Source: Acanthornis magna (taxonomy: Eukaryota; Chordata; Aves; Passeriformes; Acanthizidae). From it: a stretch of 64,000 bases of DNA. The DNA lies in assembly GCA_036785705.1 (NCBI GenBank), contig JAWUZG010000959.1:1-64000 (forward strand), in the 5' to 3' direction. The notes under the pieces are model-generated. The model saw only the letters and a list, made by a program, of their open reading frames with translations. It did no database searches and was not told the DNA's origin. The translations under genes were made by a program, and so were the position numbers. Every line of letters begins with the position of its first letter. Position 1 is the first letter of the stretch. Of the stretch, positions 1 to 10,480 are shown in pieces.

Positions 1-108
1 CCCTGACAGGAGAGTGTCAGCAGCGGGGTTCTCCTGCAGCCGGGGGCAATGCTGAGCTGGGAGATGCAGGAGAAGTGAGAGGGAAAGGGGCACTGACTTC
101 CTCCTCAC

Positions 109-186
109 CTGCCTGGGGTCCTGGGCCATCTTTCTCTGCCTCACAGCCTCCTTCTCCATCCAGCCAAGGTTTGGGAATGGGAAATC
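109..186 (-). pseudogene. 5' coding exon of a C2H2 zinc-finger gene (ZNF-1), gene cut by window edge
   Basis: This exon is paralogous to the short first coding exon of the four finger genes further right. It follows a CAG acceptor (188-187), encodes D-F-P-F-P-N-L and then an ATG at 159-157 (MEKEAVRQRKMAQDP), and ends before GTGAGG (108 down). The finger exon would lie left of position 1. From its ATG the exon is 51 nt, whereas three paralogs have 52 and need that length to enter the finger exon in phase 1. One C is missing from the run before AGGCAG, so the gene is probably frameshifted unless its finger exon compensates. Positions 1-108 are the intron. Confidence 0.6.
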
Positions 187-1028
187 CTGGTTGGGGTAAA
201 AAAAAAGGTGTGAGTGCCTTGGGCTTGTTGGTTCCTCCTGCCCAATTTCAGCTCTAGAAGTCACCAGGTATTTTGTGTCTATAAAATCCTCCAACAATCA
301 AGAGTGACTCCAAAAAAAGCCTCCCAGGAGTTCCCCCTTTCCTGTCTCCTCTCTTTGGGGGACTGGAGTTCCCCTTCTTGAAGCTGCTGGGACTCCTGTG
401 GGTCCTGGGGATCCCCCTTCTCCGGGGTCCTGCTTAGGAATGCTGTGGGGTTTCCGGTGGTCTCAGGGGTTCCTTCTTCCCTCATGGTGCTTTGGCTCCC
501 AGGGCTCCCAGGGTCCCCCTCTTCAGGCTCCTCCCCACTCCAGGCACTCGGGGCTTCCCCCTCTCTCTGCCGCCCCTTTCAACATCACAGTGTCCCGGCC
601 CTGCCTCATCTCCAGGCTCCCCCACCCCTCCAGGCTGCCGGGGGTCCCCCCAGCTCCAGGGAATTGCTCCGGGGATCAAGTGCTTGGGGACAGGGCAGGA
701 CCCCCATGGAACTGCCCTTCTTCCATGCCAACCCCACCTTTCCCTCCCCTCTCCTCCCCTTGCCAATCCTTCCCCAATCCACAGACCCCTCCCAATTCAA
801 TTTTGGTGTTCCACACCCCTCACGCTCGCTTTGGGGGTCCCAGACCCCTCCTTTCCACTGCTCTTCTGTCCCTTTGCCATCGTCCCCTCAATCCCCAACG
901 CCCCCTCTCCCATGATTGGTTTTGGGGCTTCCAGGCCCCTCCTGCCCAGTTTTGGGGTCCCAATCCCCGTTTCACACAATTTGGGGTCCCAGCCCCCGCC
1001 CCCCTCCTCACCGCGCCCCCACGCTCAC
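187..1028. other. ZNF upstream region fused to MHC IIB intron-1-like sequence (copy D1)
   Basis: No gene is seen. Positions 187-655 match the upstream region of the other zinc-finger genes, and 655-1028 match the sequence following MHC class II beta exon 1 in the other copies. About 620 bp present between these parts in D3 (roughly 36180-36800) is missing here, with the join in a CCCCCAG run near 650. The LTR found in D2 and D4 is also absent: the equivalent empty site is near 680-690. Confidence 0.6.
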
Positions 1029-1099
1029 CCCATGGCCGGAGGGACTCCCAGCACCACCAGTGCCACCAGGACGGCCCCAGCTGCCCCCACACGGCCCAT
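1029..1099 (-). pseudogene. MHC class II beta exon 1 (signal peptide), copy D1
   Basis: The ATG at 1099-1097 opens a 71-nt exon encoding a hydrophobic signal peptide (MGRVGAAGAVLVALVVLG, then VPPAM) and ending at a GTGAGC donor with two bases left over. This matches the leader exon of passerine MHC class II beta genes, which target the chain to the ER for peptide presentation. No beta-1, beta-2 or transmembrane exon follows in this orientation; the next gene downstream is ZNF-1. I therefore treat it as an orphan exon, although its reading frame is intact. Confidence 0.7.
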
Positions 1100-2150
1100 G
1101 CCCAGCGCCGGGCAGGTGCCCACCAGCCCCAAAGCAGCCGCGCTCTGCCCTGGGGGGTCCCCAAAGCGGCCCCGCCCCCGCGCGGCACTGCGAGCACCAG
1201 GCCGGAGCAGTGCGGAGCGCGGGCGGGGCGGCATCAGCCGTGCCCGGGCAGGGCCGGGCCCCCGCGGGACAGCTCCCCCCGCACTCGGCCCCAACGGGAC
1301 AGCGCCCAGCGGGGGGGCCCGGCCTGCCCGCCCCACACCTCCCCCTCCCAAAATTCCACTCTCGGGGGACACTGGGGCGAGGGAGAGCAGGTGGGGTCCA
1401 GAGGTGCCGCAGCCACGTGTCCCCCGCTGCCAGTGCCACCCCGGCAGCATTAGGGGTACCCCAAAACTCCCTCAGAGGTGGCCGATACCCCGGAAGCGCC
1501 TAAGGAGTGGTGTTCCGCCCGTCCTCATCACCCCGACCTTTCAGCTGCCTCATCCCAGGCCCCATCCCACCCATCCCCCTCTCCCAGACTTCATCCCACA
1601 CACCAATCCACATCCCATGCCATCCCATTTTTCCCAGCAGCCACCATCGGGACCCCCCAAAAACTCGCGTCTAGGGAACACCCCAAATATCCCCCCAAGG
1701 GCCCATTTGCCACTCTCCCTTGGAGTCCTGCAAGATCCAAACATCCGCGCCCTCCACCCCCCGCAAAAACCCTTCCGGCAACCAACAAAGACATATGGGA
1801 CTCGGTGCTGGAGTCCTACAGGGTCCAAAAATTCCCCCCTCCAAAAAAGAACCCCAGGCACCGCACAAGATATTTGGGGTGCGCTCCCCCTGCCCGGTCA
1901 CCTGCGGGATGCCCCGGGGGGGCGATGCTCCCGGGGCCGAGGGTTGCGGACAGAGAGAGCGACGCACGCACGCGGGCAGCTCCTTTTGCTGGTTCTCTTT
2001 ACGCTCCTCCAGCTATCCTCTTCCTCCCACTTCCTCCTCTCCCCGCCCTCCGCACTTCCTCTTCCTTCTGTGTCCTCCTCTCCTGCCCGCTCCGCCTCCT
2101 TCTCCTCCTCCTCCTGTTCTTTGGCACTCCCATCCCAGCTTTGTCTGACA
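1100..2150. other. GC- and C-rich flank upstream of MHC IIB exon 1 (D1)
   Basis: About 1 kb, mostly CCCATCCC/CCCCAA-type low-complexity sequence, repeated at 12270-13329 (inverted), 37256-38340 and 47540-48640. Long open frames cross it only because stop codons are rare in C-rich DNA; their predicted peptides are Pro/Ser-rich and not conserved in frame. No clear S/X/Y promoter box was seen next to the leader exon. Confidence 0.5.
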
Positions 2151-2229
2151 TCACCCCCGGGGCCATCCCGTGCTCAGCAGAGCATCCTGTGCTCTGTCAG
2201 CACTCTCTGCTCCTTAGGGAAGGATTTGG

Positions 2230-3005
2230 GATTTATCCCGGGCACACACACTGAACCTCAGCCCAAACTGCCCCGCTCCCATTGCTGTCCCCTCGGCGCT
2301 GGGCAGGTGCTGTGCCAGGGGAAGCCAGGGGCACAAAGGAAGCCAAGTGCAGCCCAGCTGCCCGGGCTGATCCAGACGAGCCCCAGGGACAAGGTCCTGC
2401 AGAGCCCCACGGAGCCCTGGGCTCCTTCCCTGGGAACGGGCTGTGCTGTGGCTGCCCCAGCGGCCACAGCGAGTCCTGGAGCTCCCCCCAGCGCTGCTGC
2501 AGCAGGACCCAGGTTCCACCTTCTGTGCCAGGCCCTGCCCAGGGGCCATCAGATCCATTGGCTCCGTGCAAAGGGGGAAGACAAGAAGAACGCATTGGAG
2601 GCAGCCCCAAGGACCTCGAGCAAATTGTTGAGGAACATGCAGACCTTGAGGTGACGTTTGCAAAGCTGCAGCTGGCAGAGTTCTGTGGTGCAGGAGACCC
2701 AGCACGGGAAGAGGAGACCTACAAGTAGCTGCAGGAGAAACACCCCTGAGGCTCAAAGGCCATCGTACCCAGCATCTGTGCTGGAAGAATTTCTTCCTTT
2801 ATGGAAAGAGATCCTGGGATGAGGCAAAAGCAAATTTCATGGCTGGTGACAAGATTCCCTTGCAGAGAGCAGAGGAGGGACTGGAGACAGAGATTGGGAC
2901 CATGGGAGGAGGGAGGGGTAGGGAGGGTGTTGTTAATGGTTTGTTTGAGTTCTCCTTCTCCTACTGGTATTTGTTTAGAAATAAATTCCATTAATTTTCC
3001 CCAGC
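2230..3005 (+). pseudogene. Copy D1 of an unidentified terminal-exon-like ORF, disrupted
   Basis: Paralogous to 48720-49460. The frame containing DLEQIVEEHADLEVTFAKLQ and LAEFCGAGDPAREEETYK is stopped by a TAG (GAG in D4) at about 2725. An extra C a little further on and a shift near 2610 break it again. The copy keeps a canonical AATAAA at 2980-2985, as expected for the 3' end of a plus-strand transcript. It is a degraded copy of whatever D4 encodes. Confidence 0.45.
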
Positions 3006-3984
3006 TTGGGTTTCTTGTGCCCCTGATGAGCAGTGAGTGACATCTCCCTGCCTTTAGCCCAGCCCAGAGCTTTTCCTGCTGTGTTCTGTGTCCTGCACCT
3101 GTGAGGAGAGTGACAGAGCGGCTCTGGTGGCACCGGGCACCCGGCCAGGGCCAGCCCAGCCCAATAATCCCTGCCATGTCATTCCCTGCACTCCATGGCT
3201 AAGCGGCCACAGGGCGGGTCCGGCTGTGCGAGCAGGCAGCTCCAGAGGCACCAAGTGCGCCAAACGGGACAGAAGGAGGAGGCAGGGGGTGCCGGGGGGC
3301 AGAATCTCCTTTCCTCGCGAGCCGGCAGGGACAGGAGGGAGAGACTGGAGAAAAGGAAACGGGAGAGGAGGGACGAGGTTGGAGCTGTGGAAGCTGCAGG
3401 GATGCAGAGGCAGCTGGGAATTTAGTTTTCCAAATCTATGGGCTGAAAGGAAGTGCTGTGAAATCTGTCATGGAAAAGAAAGGAGAAATAGCGATTGATG
3501 GAAATCGACTGAGTTTATCCCTCTGGAAGCAAAAGCTGACAGACCCTGAGTGCCGATGGACACCGGTCACCGATGTCACGTCCGAAGGGATCAGAGCTCC
3601 GGCTGGCGGGGCTGGAAGCTCATTCCAGCAGCTCTGCTCCCGCCCCCCACACCTCGGGCTGGACCGTGGGGTATGGGACACAGCCCCGTGCTGGGGGGCA
3701 GAGCTGCTGCTGGGGCCATCGGTGTGTCCAGGGCATGCTTTCTGGGCCTCGTGCAGCTCCAAGCTCCCGAGGGCTCCTCGAGGCTTTCTGGGGCTGTCCC
3801 TCCTCCCCAAATCTGTTGGGTTTAACCCCCAAGTGCGGCACCCCGTGCCCTGTGGCAGCAGCCGGTGCCGGGCCACAGCCCCGGGAGCCGAGCTAATGCC
3901 CGGCCGTGCCCGGAAGTGACTGAGGGTAGGGGACGTCATGAGGCACCCCCCGCAGCCCTCGCTGTACTGAAAATTGTTTTTTAA
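3006..3984. other. Duplicon block between terminal exon and CpG block (D1)
   Basis: Non-coding as far as I can see. The same sequence recurs inverted at about 10480-11420, truncated at 38350-38940, and at 49480-50240 (there lacking the TTAGTTTTCC-containing segment). It includes purine-rich stretches and a GC-rich part ending in a conserved GAGCTAATGCCCGGCCGTGC. Confidence 0.5.
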
Positions 3985-5133
3985 TGCATGGGAGTGATTT
4001 CCTGGGTTCCGTGGGACCGCGGCGGCGGCAGCGGGACCAGCGGGGCCTGGCCCGTGGGGGCGGCCGGGGCTGAAAAGTGCGCGGCGGCCCCAGCGCGGTG
4101 CGTGAGGGCTGAGCGGGGCTGGGTGGGAGCAACCCCCGGAACACCCCCGGTGCCCGAGGGCTGAGCGGAGCTGGTTGGGAACACCCCGCTCGTCTCCGCC
4201 GCTCCAAGCCGCTTCCCCGGCTCCGGCTGTCGCAGCCGCTCAGCCCCGGCGCGGTCCCGCGGGGTCGCCGCTCGTCGCGACACTGGAGGGGTCGGTGCGA
4301 GCCTCGCCCCGCCCATCCCTCGCTGCGGCTCTTTTGGTGACACGGAGCGGACAAAATCCTCCGGTGCCGCCCCGACGGTCCCTCGGTACAGCTTTTTTAG
4401 TCGCAGGCAGCGGCCACTCCCGGTGCTGTTCTTTCATAATTTTTTATTTGGATCTCTCTATTTTATTCTATTCTCACCTCCCATCCCACGCCCCTCCGCT
4501 GCGGCTCTTTCACCGCCGCCGCTCGTCGCCGCTCTCTCGGTGCAGCTCTTCAGTGACACGGCCCGGCCAAGACGCCCCTCGCTGCGCCTCTTTCATTGCA
4601 TTTTCTTCTTTATCTTTTCCGACGTTCGCACCTCGCCCGTCCCGCCGAGCGACTCCTTCAGGGCCCCGGGGCGGCACAAAGGCCTCGGGGCGGCTCCAAA
4701 GGGCCCCGCCCGCGGCCGCTCCCCGAGGCCTCCCCGCTGCTCGCGGGGATCGGACACCGCCGGCGGCCCCGGCCCCTTCTTGTTCTTCTTGTTCTCCTTG
4801 CTGCTGCCGGGATTCAGCCCCCGCCGCCGCCCGGCTCCTTCTGCCGGCCCTGCCCGGCACGGAGCGGCGCTGCCGCTGACGGGGCCGGAGCGCGGCTGCG
4901 ACACGACTGCCCCGCGCCTCGGGACCGGGCCGGGGAGTGACCGCACGGGTGGGGAGGGACCCCCGCTGGACAGGGCAGGGACTGACCCCATGGGAGGGAC
5001 ACCCCGCTGGACAGGGCAGGGACAGACCCGATGAGAGCGACCCCCGCTGGACAGGGCAGGGACTGAGCCCATGGGAGGGATCCCACGCCGGAGCAGGGGA
5101 AGGATTCCTGCCCCTGAGGGGAAGCAGCGGCAC
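3985..5133. promoter_or_regulatory. CpG-rich block, possible CpG island (D1)
   Basis: Very GC- and CpG-rich. It carries at least five degenerate copies of a CTCGCTGCGGCTCTTT...GTGACACGG-like motif (about 4313, 4374, 4490, 4535 and 4574). An AT-rich island (ATAATTTTTTATTTG) lies in the middle near 4437. It recurs at 9383-10480 (inverted), 38940-39143 (partial) and 50240-52190 (interrupted by an LTR). The composition suggests a CpG-island promoter, but no adjacent first exon was identified. Confidence 0.4.
4955..5095 (+). repeat. Short tandem repeat, about 46-bp unit, within CpG block
   Basis: Three tandem units containing CCCGCTGGACAGGGCAGGGA followed by C-T/A-GA-CCC-ATG. One or two units survive in the paralogous blocks near 9420-9480 and 52150-52185. 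Confidence 0.6.
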
Positions 5134-5651
5134 GAACTGACCGTCACTCCCCCATCCCTTCTCCCTGCACCGCCGGGCAGAGCACGGAGGGAGCCGGGGA
5201 TAAAGTGCAGTCCGGGAAGGAGACAGAGATCGGGAGAAGGTATTTTTCCCCAGGATTTATTTTACTCCTCACTCTCCTGTTCTGATTTGCTGAGTCCCAA
5301 CTCCCATTCATTTCCTCACGTCGGGGCTGTTGTGCCCGTGATGGCGATCCCTGAGTGACCTCTCCCTGCCCTTATCCCGACTCACCAGGACTCGGATTTG
5401 TTTCAATTCCGTGGAATTAACTGTGATTTGGGGCGGCCGCAGCAAAGCAGCTGAAACCACAGGGGCTTGAGAGGGACTAAAGCAGGGCAGGAGTTGAGGC
5501 TGCCCCGAGGGAACTCTTCCAACACGAACCTTCGTGGGGTCTTTCTAGGGGAATTTTGTTGAATGTTTACATTCATCCTTACAAATCAGAGTGAAAAGTG
5601 GATCTGAGCTTTCAACTTGAAATGAAGGAATTCGACGTGCGGTCTGGGACC
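5134..5651. other. Unique segment between CpG block and solo LTR
   Basis: No gene is seen. Part of it (about 5270-5390) is a diverged paralog of sequence just after the polyadenylation signal in D1/D4 (TGTGCCC-TGATG-GTGACCTCTCCCTGCCC). No MHC class I alpha-1, alpha-2 or alpha-3 exon was found here on the minus strand. Confidence 0.4.
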
Positions 5652-6296
5652 TGATATAAATGAGTTCACAAGCTGAAATTTTTGCTACATAATTGTGAAC
5701 ATTTATTAATAGAGCAAAGGCAAAAACAGCGCTGGGCGCTCAGCAATTTTGCCCGCGGCACACCCATTCATTGTACTGTGAACTTAAGTACTTTCTTTAA
5801 CTGTTACATATTCATTATACCCAGAAGGCAATTTACACTTCACTCGACGGACCCCCTCCAATCCCTGCCCCCTTCTGCCAGCAAGGCGCCTATTTTGGGG
5901 TCTCAGATCCTCTGGATTGCCTCAGAACTGAAGGCAGAAATCCTCCCATCTATGTTTCCTCAGTTCCAACTTAATTTGTGGTTGACAGTTCCTTTTGGGA
6001 GGTGTGAGTCAAGACAACAGACTTCCTGGGATGCCTGTGGTTATCTTCTTTGTTTCTTTAAGAAGTCTTGATCCCTGGCTCTGTGGTTTATCAACTTAAA
6101 AGACATTTATTACCATGTTTTTATTACTATGTTTTCTAACATATCACAACTACTTCGAAGTTACAATTCACCCTAACCTTTTTCTACTTAATTATATTTT
6201 ATCTTAACACTATTTTTTTACACAGTATATTATCACTTGTAAATGTTAAATTCATATCTGCGAAAGGCAGCATTTATCATTCACTCATTTATCACA
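5652..6296 (-). mobile_element. Solo LTR, family A, copy 1
   Basis: A 645-bp element, in minus orientation starting TGTGATAAATGAG and ending CTCATTTATATCA, with near-mirrored TG...CA termini. An AATAAA lies near the 3' end (about 5710, minus strand). Two other copies occur at 8736-9382 and 39820-40461. No internal retroviral genes adjoin it. Flanking bases show no convincing target-site duplication. Its upstream edge lies 12 bp past the donor of an MHC class I-like first exon. Confidence 0.7.
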
Positions 6297-6308
6297 CCCG
6301 TGTCTCAC

Positions 6309-6349
6309 AGGACTCCCAGGAATGCCCCCAGCCCCAGCGCCGGAGCCAT
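6309..6349 (-). pseudogene. MHC class I-like exon 1 (truncated leader) severed by LTR
   Basis: The ATG at 6349-6347, in good Kozak context (GCGATGG), encodes MAPALGLGAFLGV and reaches a GTGAGAC donor at 6308. This resembles the leader of passerine MHC class I heavy chains but is short (41 nt). Upstream lies a promoter with class I architecture (next entry). After 12 bp of intron the sequence enters the solo LTR, and no alpha-domain exons follow within the window. I infer the 5' end of a class I gene whose body was lost. The promoter is the stronger evidence; the short peptide alone would not be decisive. Confidence 0.55.
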
Positions 6350-6420
6350 CGCGCTGCTCCGCTGCGGCCCCGCCCCCAGCACCGCCTTCGGCCCCGCCAT
6401 TGGCGGCGCGATTTCCTGTC

Positions 6421-6544
6421 TGCCAATGGTAGCTTGAGATGTTCATGACGTCATCGGTCGCCGGGCAGATCCCGAGGCGCAGGTTGGGAGAGGCCAAAGC
6501 GAAAGTGACCAAAGAGGGGAGAGAGGAATTCCGGGGAAAATTCC
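6421..6544 (-). promoter_or_regulatory. MHC class I-type promoter: kappaB, ISRE, X1/X2 and Y boxes
   Basis: Read on the minus strand, the elements occur in the order known for MHC class I promoters. A kappaB-like GGAATTTTCC is at 6544-6535. An ISRE/IRF element lies at 508-496 (plus strand AAAGCGAAAGTGA, 6496-6508). An X1-X2 box, CCCGGCGACCGATGACGTCA, occupies 6465-6446 with a perfect CRE core. A Y/CCAAT box (ACCATTGGCA) is at 6430-6421, 15 or 16 bp after X2. The ATG is about 70 bp further on. Established knowledge: NF-kB binds kappaB, IRFs bind ISRE, and RFX/CREB/NF-Y with NLRC5 bind X-Y. Confidence 0.7.
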
Positions 6545-7375
6545 GGGGAATTCACCTGGATCCCCTCCTGGGATCCCTCTGGGACCCTCCACGGCCACGC
6601 ACTGCGGGACCCCCGGGCCGGGCTGTGCTGAACTCCCGGGGCCCTGCGCTCAAACTCTGCCCGGAACCCGCTGCGTTCGGCCCAAAGCGGGAGAAGCATT
6701 CGGATCCAGTTTCTCCTGCGCCTGCGGGTCCCCATCCGCGACGGAGCAGGACTGGGCGCTGTGACCCCGATCCCTGATTCCGAATCTCCTTCTCTCTCCC
6801 TCTTCTTCTCTCTCTTTCCTGTGGGTGATCAGAAATCCCAGAGCGGCTGTAAAGCCCCGTGCCCAGTTCGGGTTTCCGAGGAAAGGGAGACCTGGGGCTG
6901 AGATGAGCTGGGATGGCCGGGAATGGGGGTCCGGGGGTCCCCGGGGTCAGGGAAACAGGGGATCCAGGGACCGGGAGAGGCAGATACCCGGAGAAGGGGG
7001 TTCAGGGGCATATTGGTGTAGGATAAGGGGGCGCAGGGGGGTCCAAGTGCCCAGGAATGGGCATTCAGAGGGGTCCCAGGGTCAAGGAAAAGAGGGTCTC
7101 CCCAAAGTCCCCTCCCGGGGACAGCAGGAGCTGGGTCAGGAGCTCAGTGGGAGAGGAAAGGGAGGGATCTGGCGGGGGTCATACACTCCGGGGAGGACAG
7201 GACCCCCGGAGACCCCCCTCACCTCCTCCCGCAGGTGGAGGCCGAGCCCCAGCCCAGGCAAAGCCCAACACGAAGGCCCGACCCCTCTCAGCATCTTGGG
7301 GGGGCGTCCGGCTGCAGCTCCGTGGGGTGGGGGAGTGGGGCAGGATCCGGGAAATGGCGGCAGCTGCCGGCAAGG
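6545..7375. other. Upstream flank of the MHC class I promoter
   Basis: GC-rich, with no convincing gene. A second GGGGAATTC lies at about 6546. Open frames cross the region but show no recognisable domain. It runs directly into the minisatellite at 7376. Confidence 0.35.
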
Positions 7376-7875
7376 GACTGGAACAGACTGGGACAGGCTG
7401 GGACAGACTGGGATGGACTGGGACAGACTGGGATGGACTGGGACAGACTGGGACACCAGGATACACCAGGACCAGGACTGGGACCCAGCAGGACCAGAAT
7501 TGGGGCAATAGGGATCATAGTGGGAGCAACTGGGATATACTGGGAGTGACTGCGAGTGACTGGGATCAAACTGGTGAAAACTGGAACCTTACTGGGGCAA
7601 CTGAGTGTGACTGGGAATGACTGTGAGCACGCTGAGGGCCACTGGGATATACTGGGAGTGTCTGTAACCGTACTGGGGGTGACTGGGAACACACTGAGAG
7701 TGACTGGGAGTGACTGGGTCTACACTGGGGGCAACTGGGATTGACCGGGACCATGCAGGGGGAGACTGGGGTCATACTGGACTCATACTGGGATCATACA
7801 TGGAATGACTACACTAGGGGCAACTGAGAGCAACTGGGATTAGACTGGGAGGAGTTGGGAGCAATTTGGACCTTG
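7376..7875 (+). repeat. ACTGGGA-type minisatellite
   Basis: Dense ACTGGGA(T/C/G) units at irregular 8-30 bp spacing; the first 80 bp are a near-perfect GGGACAGACT/GGGATGGACT tandem. It is the complement of the CCCAGT-rich array at 52860-54850 and matches the strand of that at 63610-64000. Confidence 0.85.
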
Positions 7876-7881
7876 CTGGGG

Positions 7882-8735
7882 TGTTATGATCCAATTATTA
7901 AGGTTCTTAGAAATACCTCTGCTCGAATTAAGGTGCAAACGATACCATATGCCAGTCAATAGTATGGGTTTTATTTGATAGTAAATATGAGAGAGAGAGA
8001 AGAAAAGAGAGAAAGGGAGAAGTAGGAAAAGAGTTGGGGGGGACAGAAAGAGAGTGACAGAGACAGAGTAAAAGAATATCACCATCAGTGGATCCCAACG
8101 ATGTTGTGTTGATCCTCTCCAGCTTTCCTGGTGGTGATGGTCCCCCCAAACAGCACAGAATCCCGTGGGTTAATACACACTCAGGCCAGGTGGCAATGTC
8201 CAGGCATGTCCCCCTGGGGGAAGGGACAGTCTCTTGCAGCAGACTCTGCTGGCATCACGTGCAGTCCTGTGGGGCAAGGCCACGCACTTTGGGGGGGTCT
8301 GTGATGGATTATGACACCCCCTCAGCTGCTTCTCACATGAAAGTCCCGTGGATGTGGCCTGTGGGCTTGGGGGTTCCACAGCTGGGCCAGTTTGTGTAAT
8401 GGAGGAGGATGAGTGTTCATTGTCTCTCTCCAGAGGTTATGCCACTGCACCCAAAACCTCCTCCTCCCCCCCTTGGTTTTGGGGACAGTCTGTGTAGCCC
8501 TGGCTTTGTGAGCTGTGCTCTCCCCCACCCCAAACTCAGCCAGGGATCATTCTCAGCACAGCTGGTGGCTTTGGCCTTTGTGGATGCATTCCTTTCCCTC
8601 AGCCTGAGATGACTGGACAATAGGATTCCCTTTATCTAATCTCAGCAGTTTGACTTTCAGTCCAAAGTCCCAGTCAGGTATCTTCAAGGGAGGCTTCTCT
8701 GGTGGTAGTTTCTTTATACAGTTTTTTGTTATGAT
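7882..8735 (-). mobile_element. LTR-like repeat (single copy in window)
   Basis: On the minus strand it ends in ...ATCATAACA with an AATAAA about 80 bp before that end (near 7965), as in an LTR 3' part. It carries a (GA)n-rich stretch at 7988-8010. A direct TGTTATGAT occurs at 7882-7890 and again at 8727-8735, where LTR family A copy 2 begins. The family is not recognised and the boundaries are approximate. Confidence 0.45.
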
Positions 8736-9382
8736 TGATATAAATAAGTTCACAAGCTGAAATTTTAGCAACATAATATTGAATGTTTATTAATAGAGCA
8801 AAGGCAAAAACAGCACTGGGGGCTTAGCAATTTTGCCGGAGGCGCAATCCATTCATTTTACTGTGAACTTAAGTACTTTCTTTAACTGTTACATATTCAT
8901 TAAACCCATTAAGCCCATTTACACTTCACTCAACTCCCCCCTCCTATCCCTGCCCCCTTCTGCCAGCAAGGCGCCTGTCTTGGAGTCTCGGATCCTTTGG
9001 ATTGCCTCGGAACTGAAGGCCGAAATCCTCCCATCTATGTTTCCTCAGCTCCAACTTAATTTGTAGATTACAGTTCTTTTTGGGAGGTGTGAGTCAAGAT
9101 AACAGACTTCCTGGGATGCCTGTGGTTATCTTCTTTGTTTCTTTAAGAAGTCTTGATCCCCGGCTCTGTGGTTTATCAACTTAAAAGACATTTATTACCA
9201 TGTATTTATTACTACATTTCCTAACATATTACAACTATTTAAAAGTTACAATTTACGCTGACCTTGTTTCTACTTAATTATATTTTATCTTAACACTATT
9301 TTTTTACACAGTACATTACCACTTGTAAATGTTAAATTCATATATGCAAAAGGCAGCATTTATCATTCACTCATTTATCACA
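8736..9382 (-). mobile_element. Solo LTR, family A, copy 2
   Basis: A 647-bp copy closely matching 5652-6296 (TGATATAAAT... to ...TTTATCACA in plus orientation). Its right edge abuts directly, at 9383, the inverted copy of the D1 CpG block (equivalent to position 5133). The 518 bp separating block and LTR in D1 are absent here. No target-site duplication was found, so the LTR marks a rearrangement breakpoint. Confidence 0.75.
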
Positions 9383-10480
9383 GTTCCTGCCGCTGCGTCC
9401 CCTCAGGGGCAGGAATTCGTCCCCTGCTCCGGCGTGGGGTCCCTCCCGTGGGGTCGGTCCCTGCCCTGTCCAGCGGGGGTCCCTCCCCACCCGTGCGGTC
9501 ACTCCCCGGCCCGGTCCCGAGGCGCGGGGCAGTCGTGTCGCAGCCGCGCTCCGGCCCCGTCAGCGGCAGCGCCGCTCCGTGCCGGGCAGGGCCGGCAGAA
9601 GGAGCCGGGCGGCGGCGGGGGCTGAATCCCGGCAGCAGCAAGGAGAACAAGAAGGGGCCGGGGCCGCCGGCGGTGTCCGATCCCCGCGAGCAGCGGGGAG
9701 GCCTCGGGGAGCGGCCGCGGGCGGGGCCCTTTGGAGCCGCCCCGAGGCCTTTGTGCCGCCCCGGGGCCCTGAAGGAGGCGAGGTGCGAACGACAGAAAAG
9801 ACAGAGACAAGAAGAAAATGCAATGAAAGAGGCGCAGCGAGGGGCGTCTCGGCCGGGCCGTGTCACTGAAGAGCTGCACCGAGAGAGCGGCGACGAGCGG
9901 CGGCGGTGAAAGAGCCGCAGCGGAGGGGCGTGGGATGGGAGGTGCGAATAGACTAAAATATAGAGATTCAAATAAAAAATTATAAAAGAACAGCACCGGG
10001 AGTGGCCGCTGCCTGCGACAGAAAACGCTGCACCGAGGGACCGTCGGGGGGGCACCGGGGGGTTTCGGCCGCTCCGTGTCACCGAAAGAGCCGCAGCAAG
10101 GGACGGGCGGGGCGCGGCTCGGATCGACCCCTCCAGTGTCGCGACAAGCGGCGACCCCGCGGGATCGCGCCGGGGCCGAGCGGCGGCGGCAGTCGGAGCC
10201 GGGGAAGCGGCTTCGAGCCGCGGAGACGAGCGGGGCGTTCCCAGCCAGCTCCGCTCAGCCCTCGGGCACCGGGGGGTTCCGGGGGTTGTTCCCACCCAGC
10301 CCCGCTCAGCCCTCAAGAACGGCATTGGGGCCGCCGCGCACTTTTCAGCCCCGGCCGCCCCCACGGGCCGCGCCCCGCCGGTCCCGCTGCCGCAACCGCG
10401 GCCCCACAGAGCCCAGAAACCCCAGGAAACCGCTCCCATGAACTAAAAAACATTTTCAGCGCAGCGACGGCTGTGAGGGG
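9383..10480. promoter_or_regulatory. CpG-rich block, inverted copy (D2)
   Basis: Inverted counterpart of 3985-5133, with the same GCGGCTCTTT motifs (as complement) and the same AT-rich island near 9960-9990. Highly CpG-rich. No first exon was identified. Confidence 0.4.

Noticed and set aside
492..2654. 720-codon plus-strand open frame across D1 (similar ones at 36727-38193 and 47253-48617)
   Set aside because: It runs through ZNF upstream, the antisense of the MHC leader exon and C-rich flank. The peptide is Pro/Ser low-complexity and the frame is not kept between paralogous copies.
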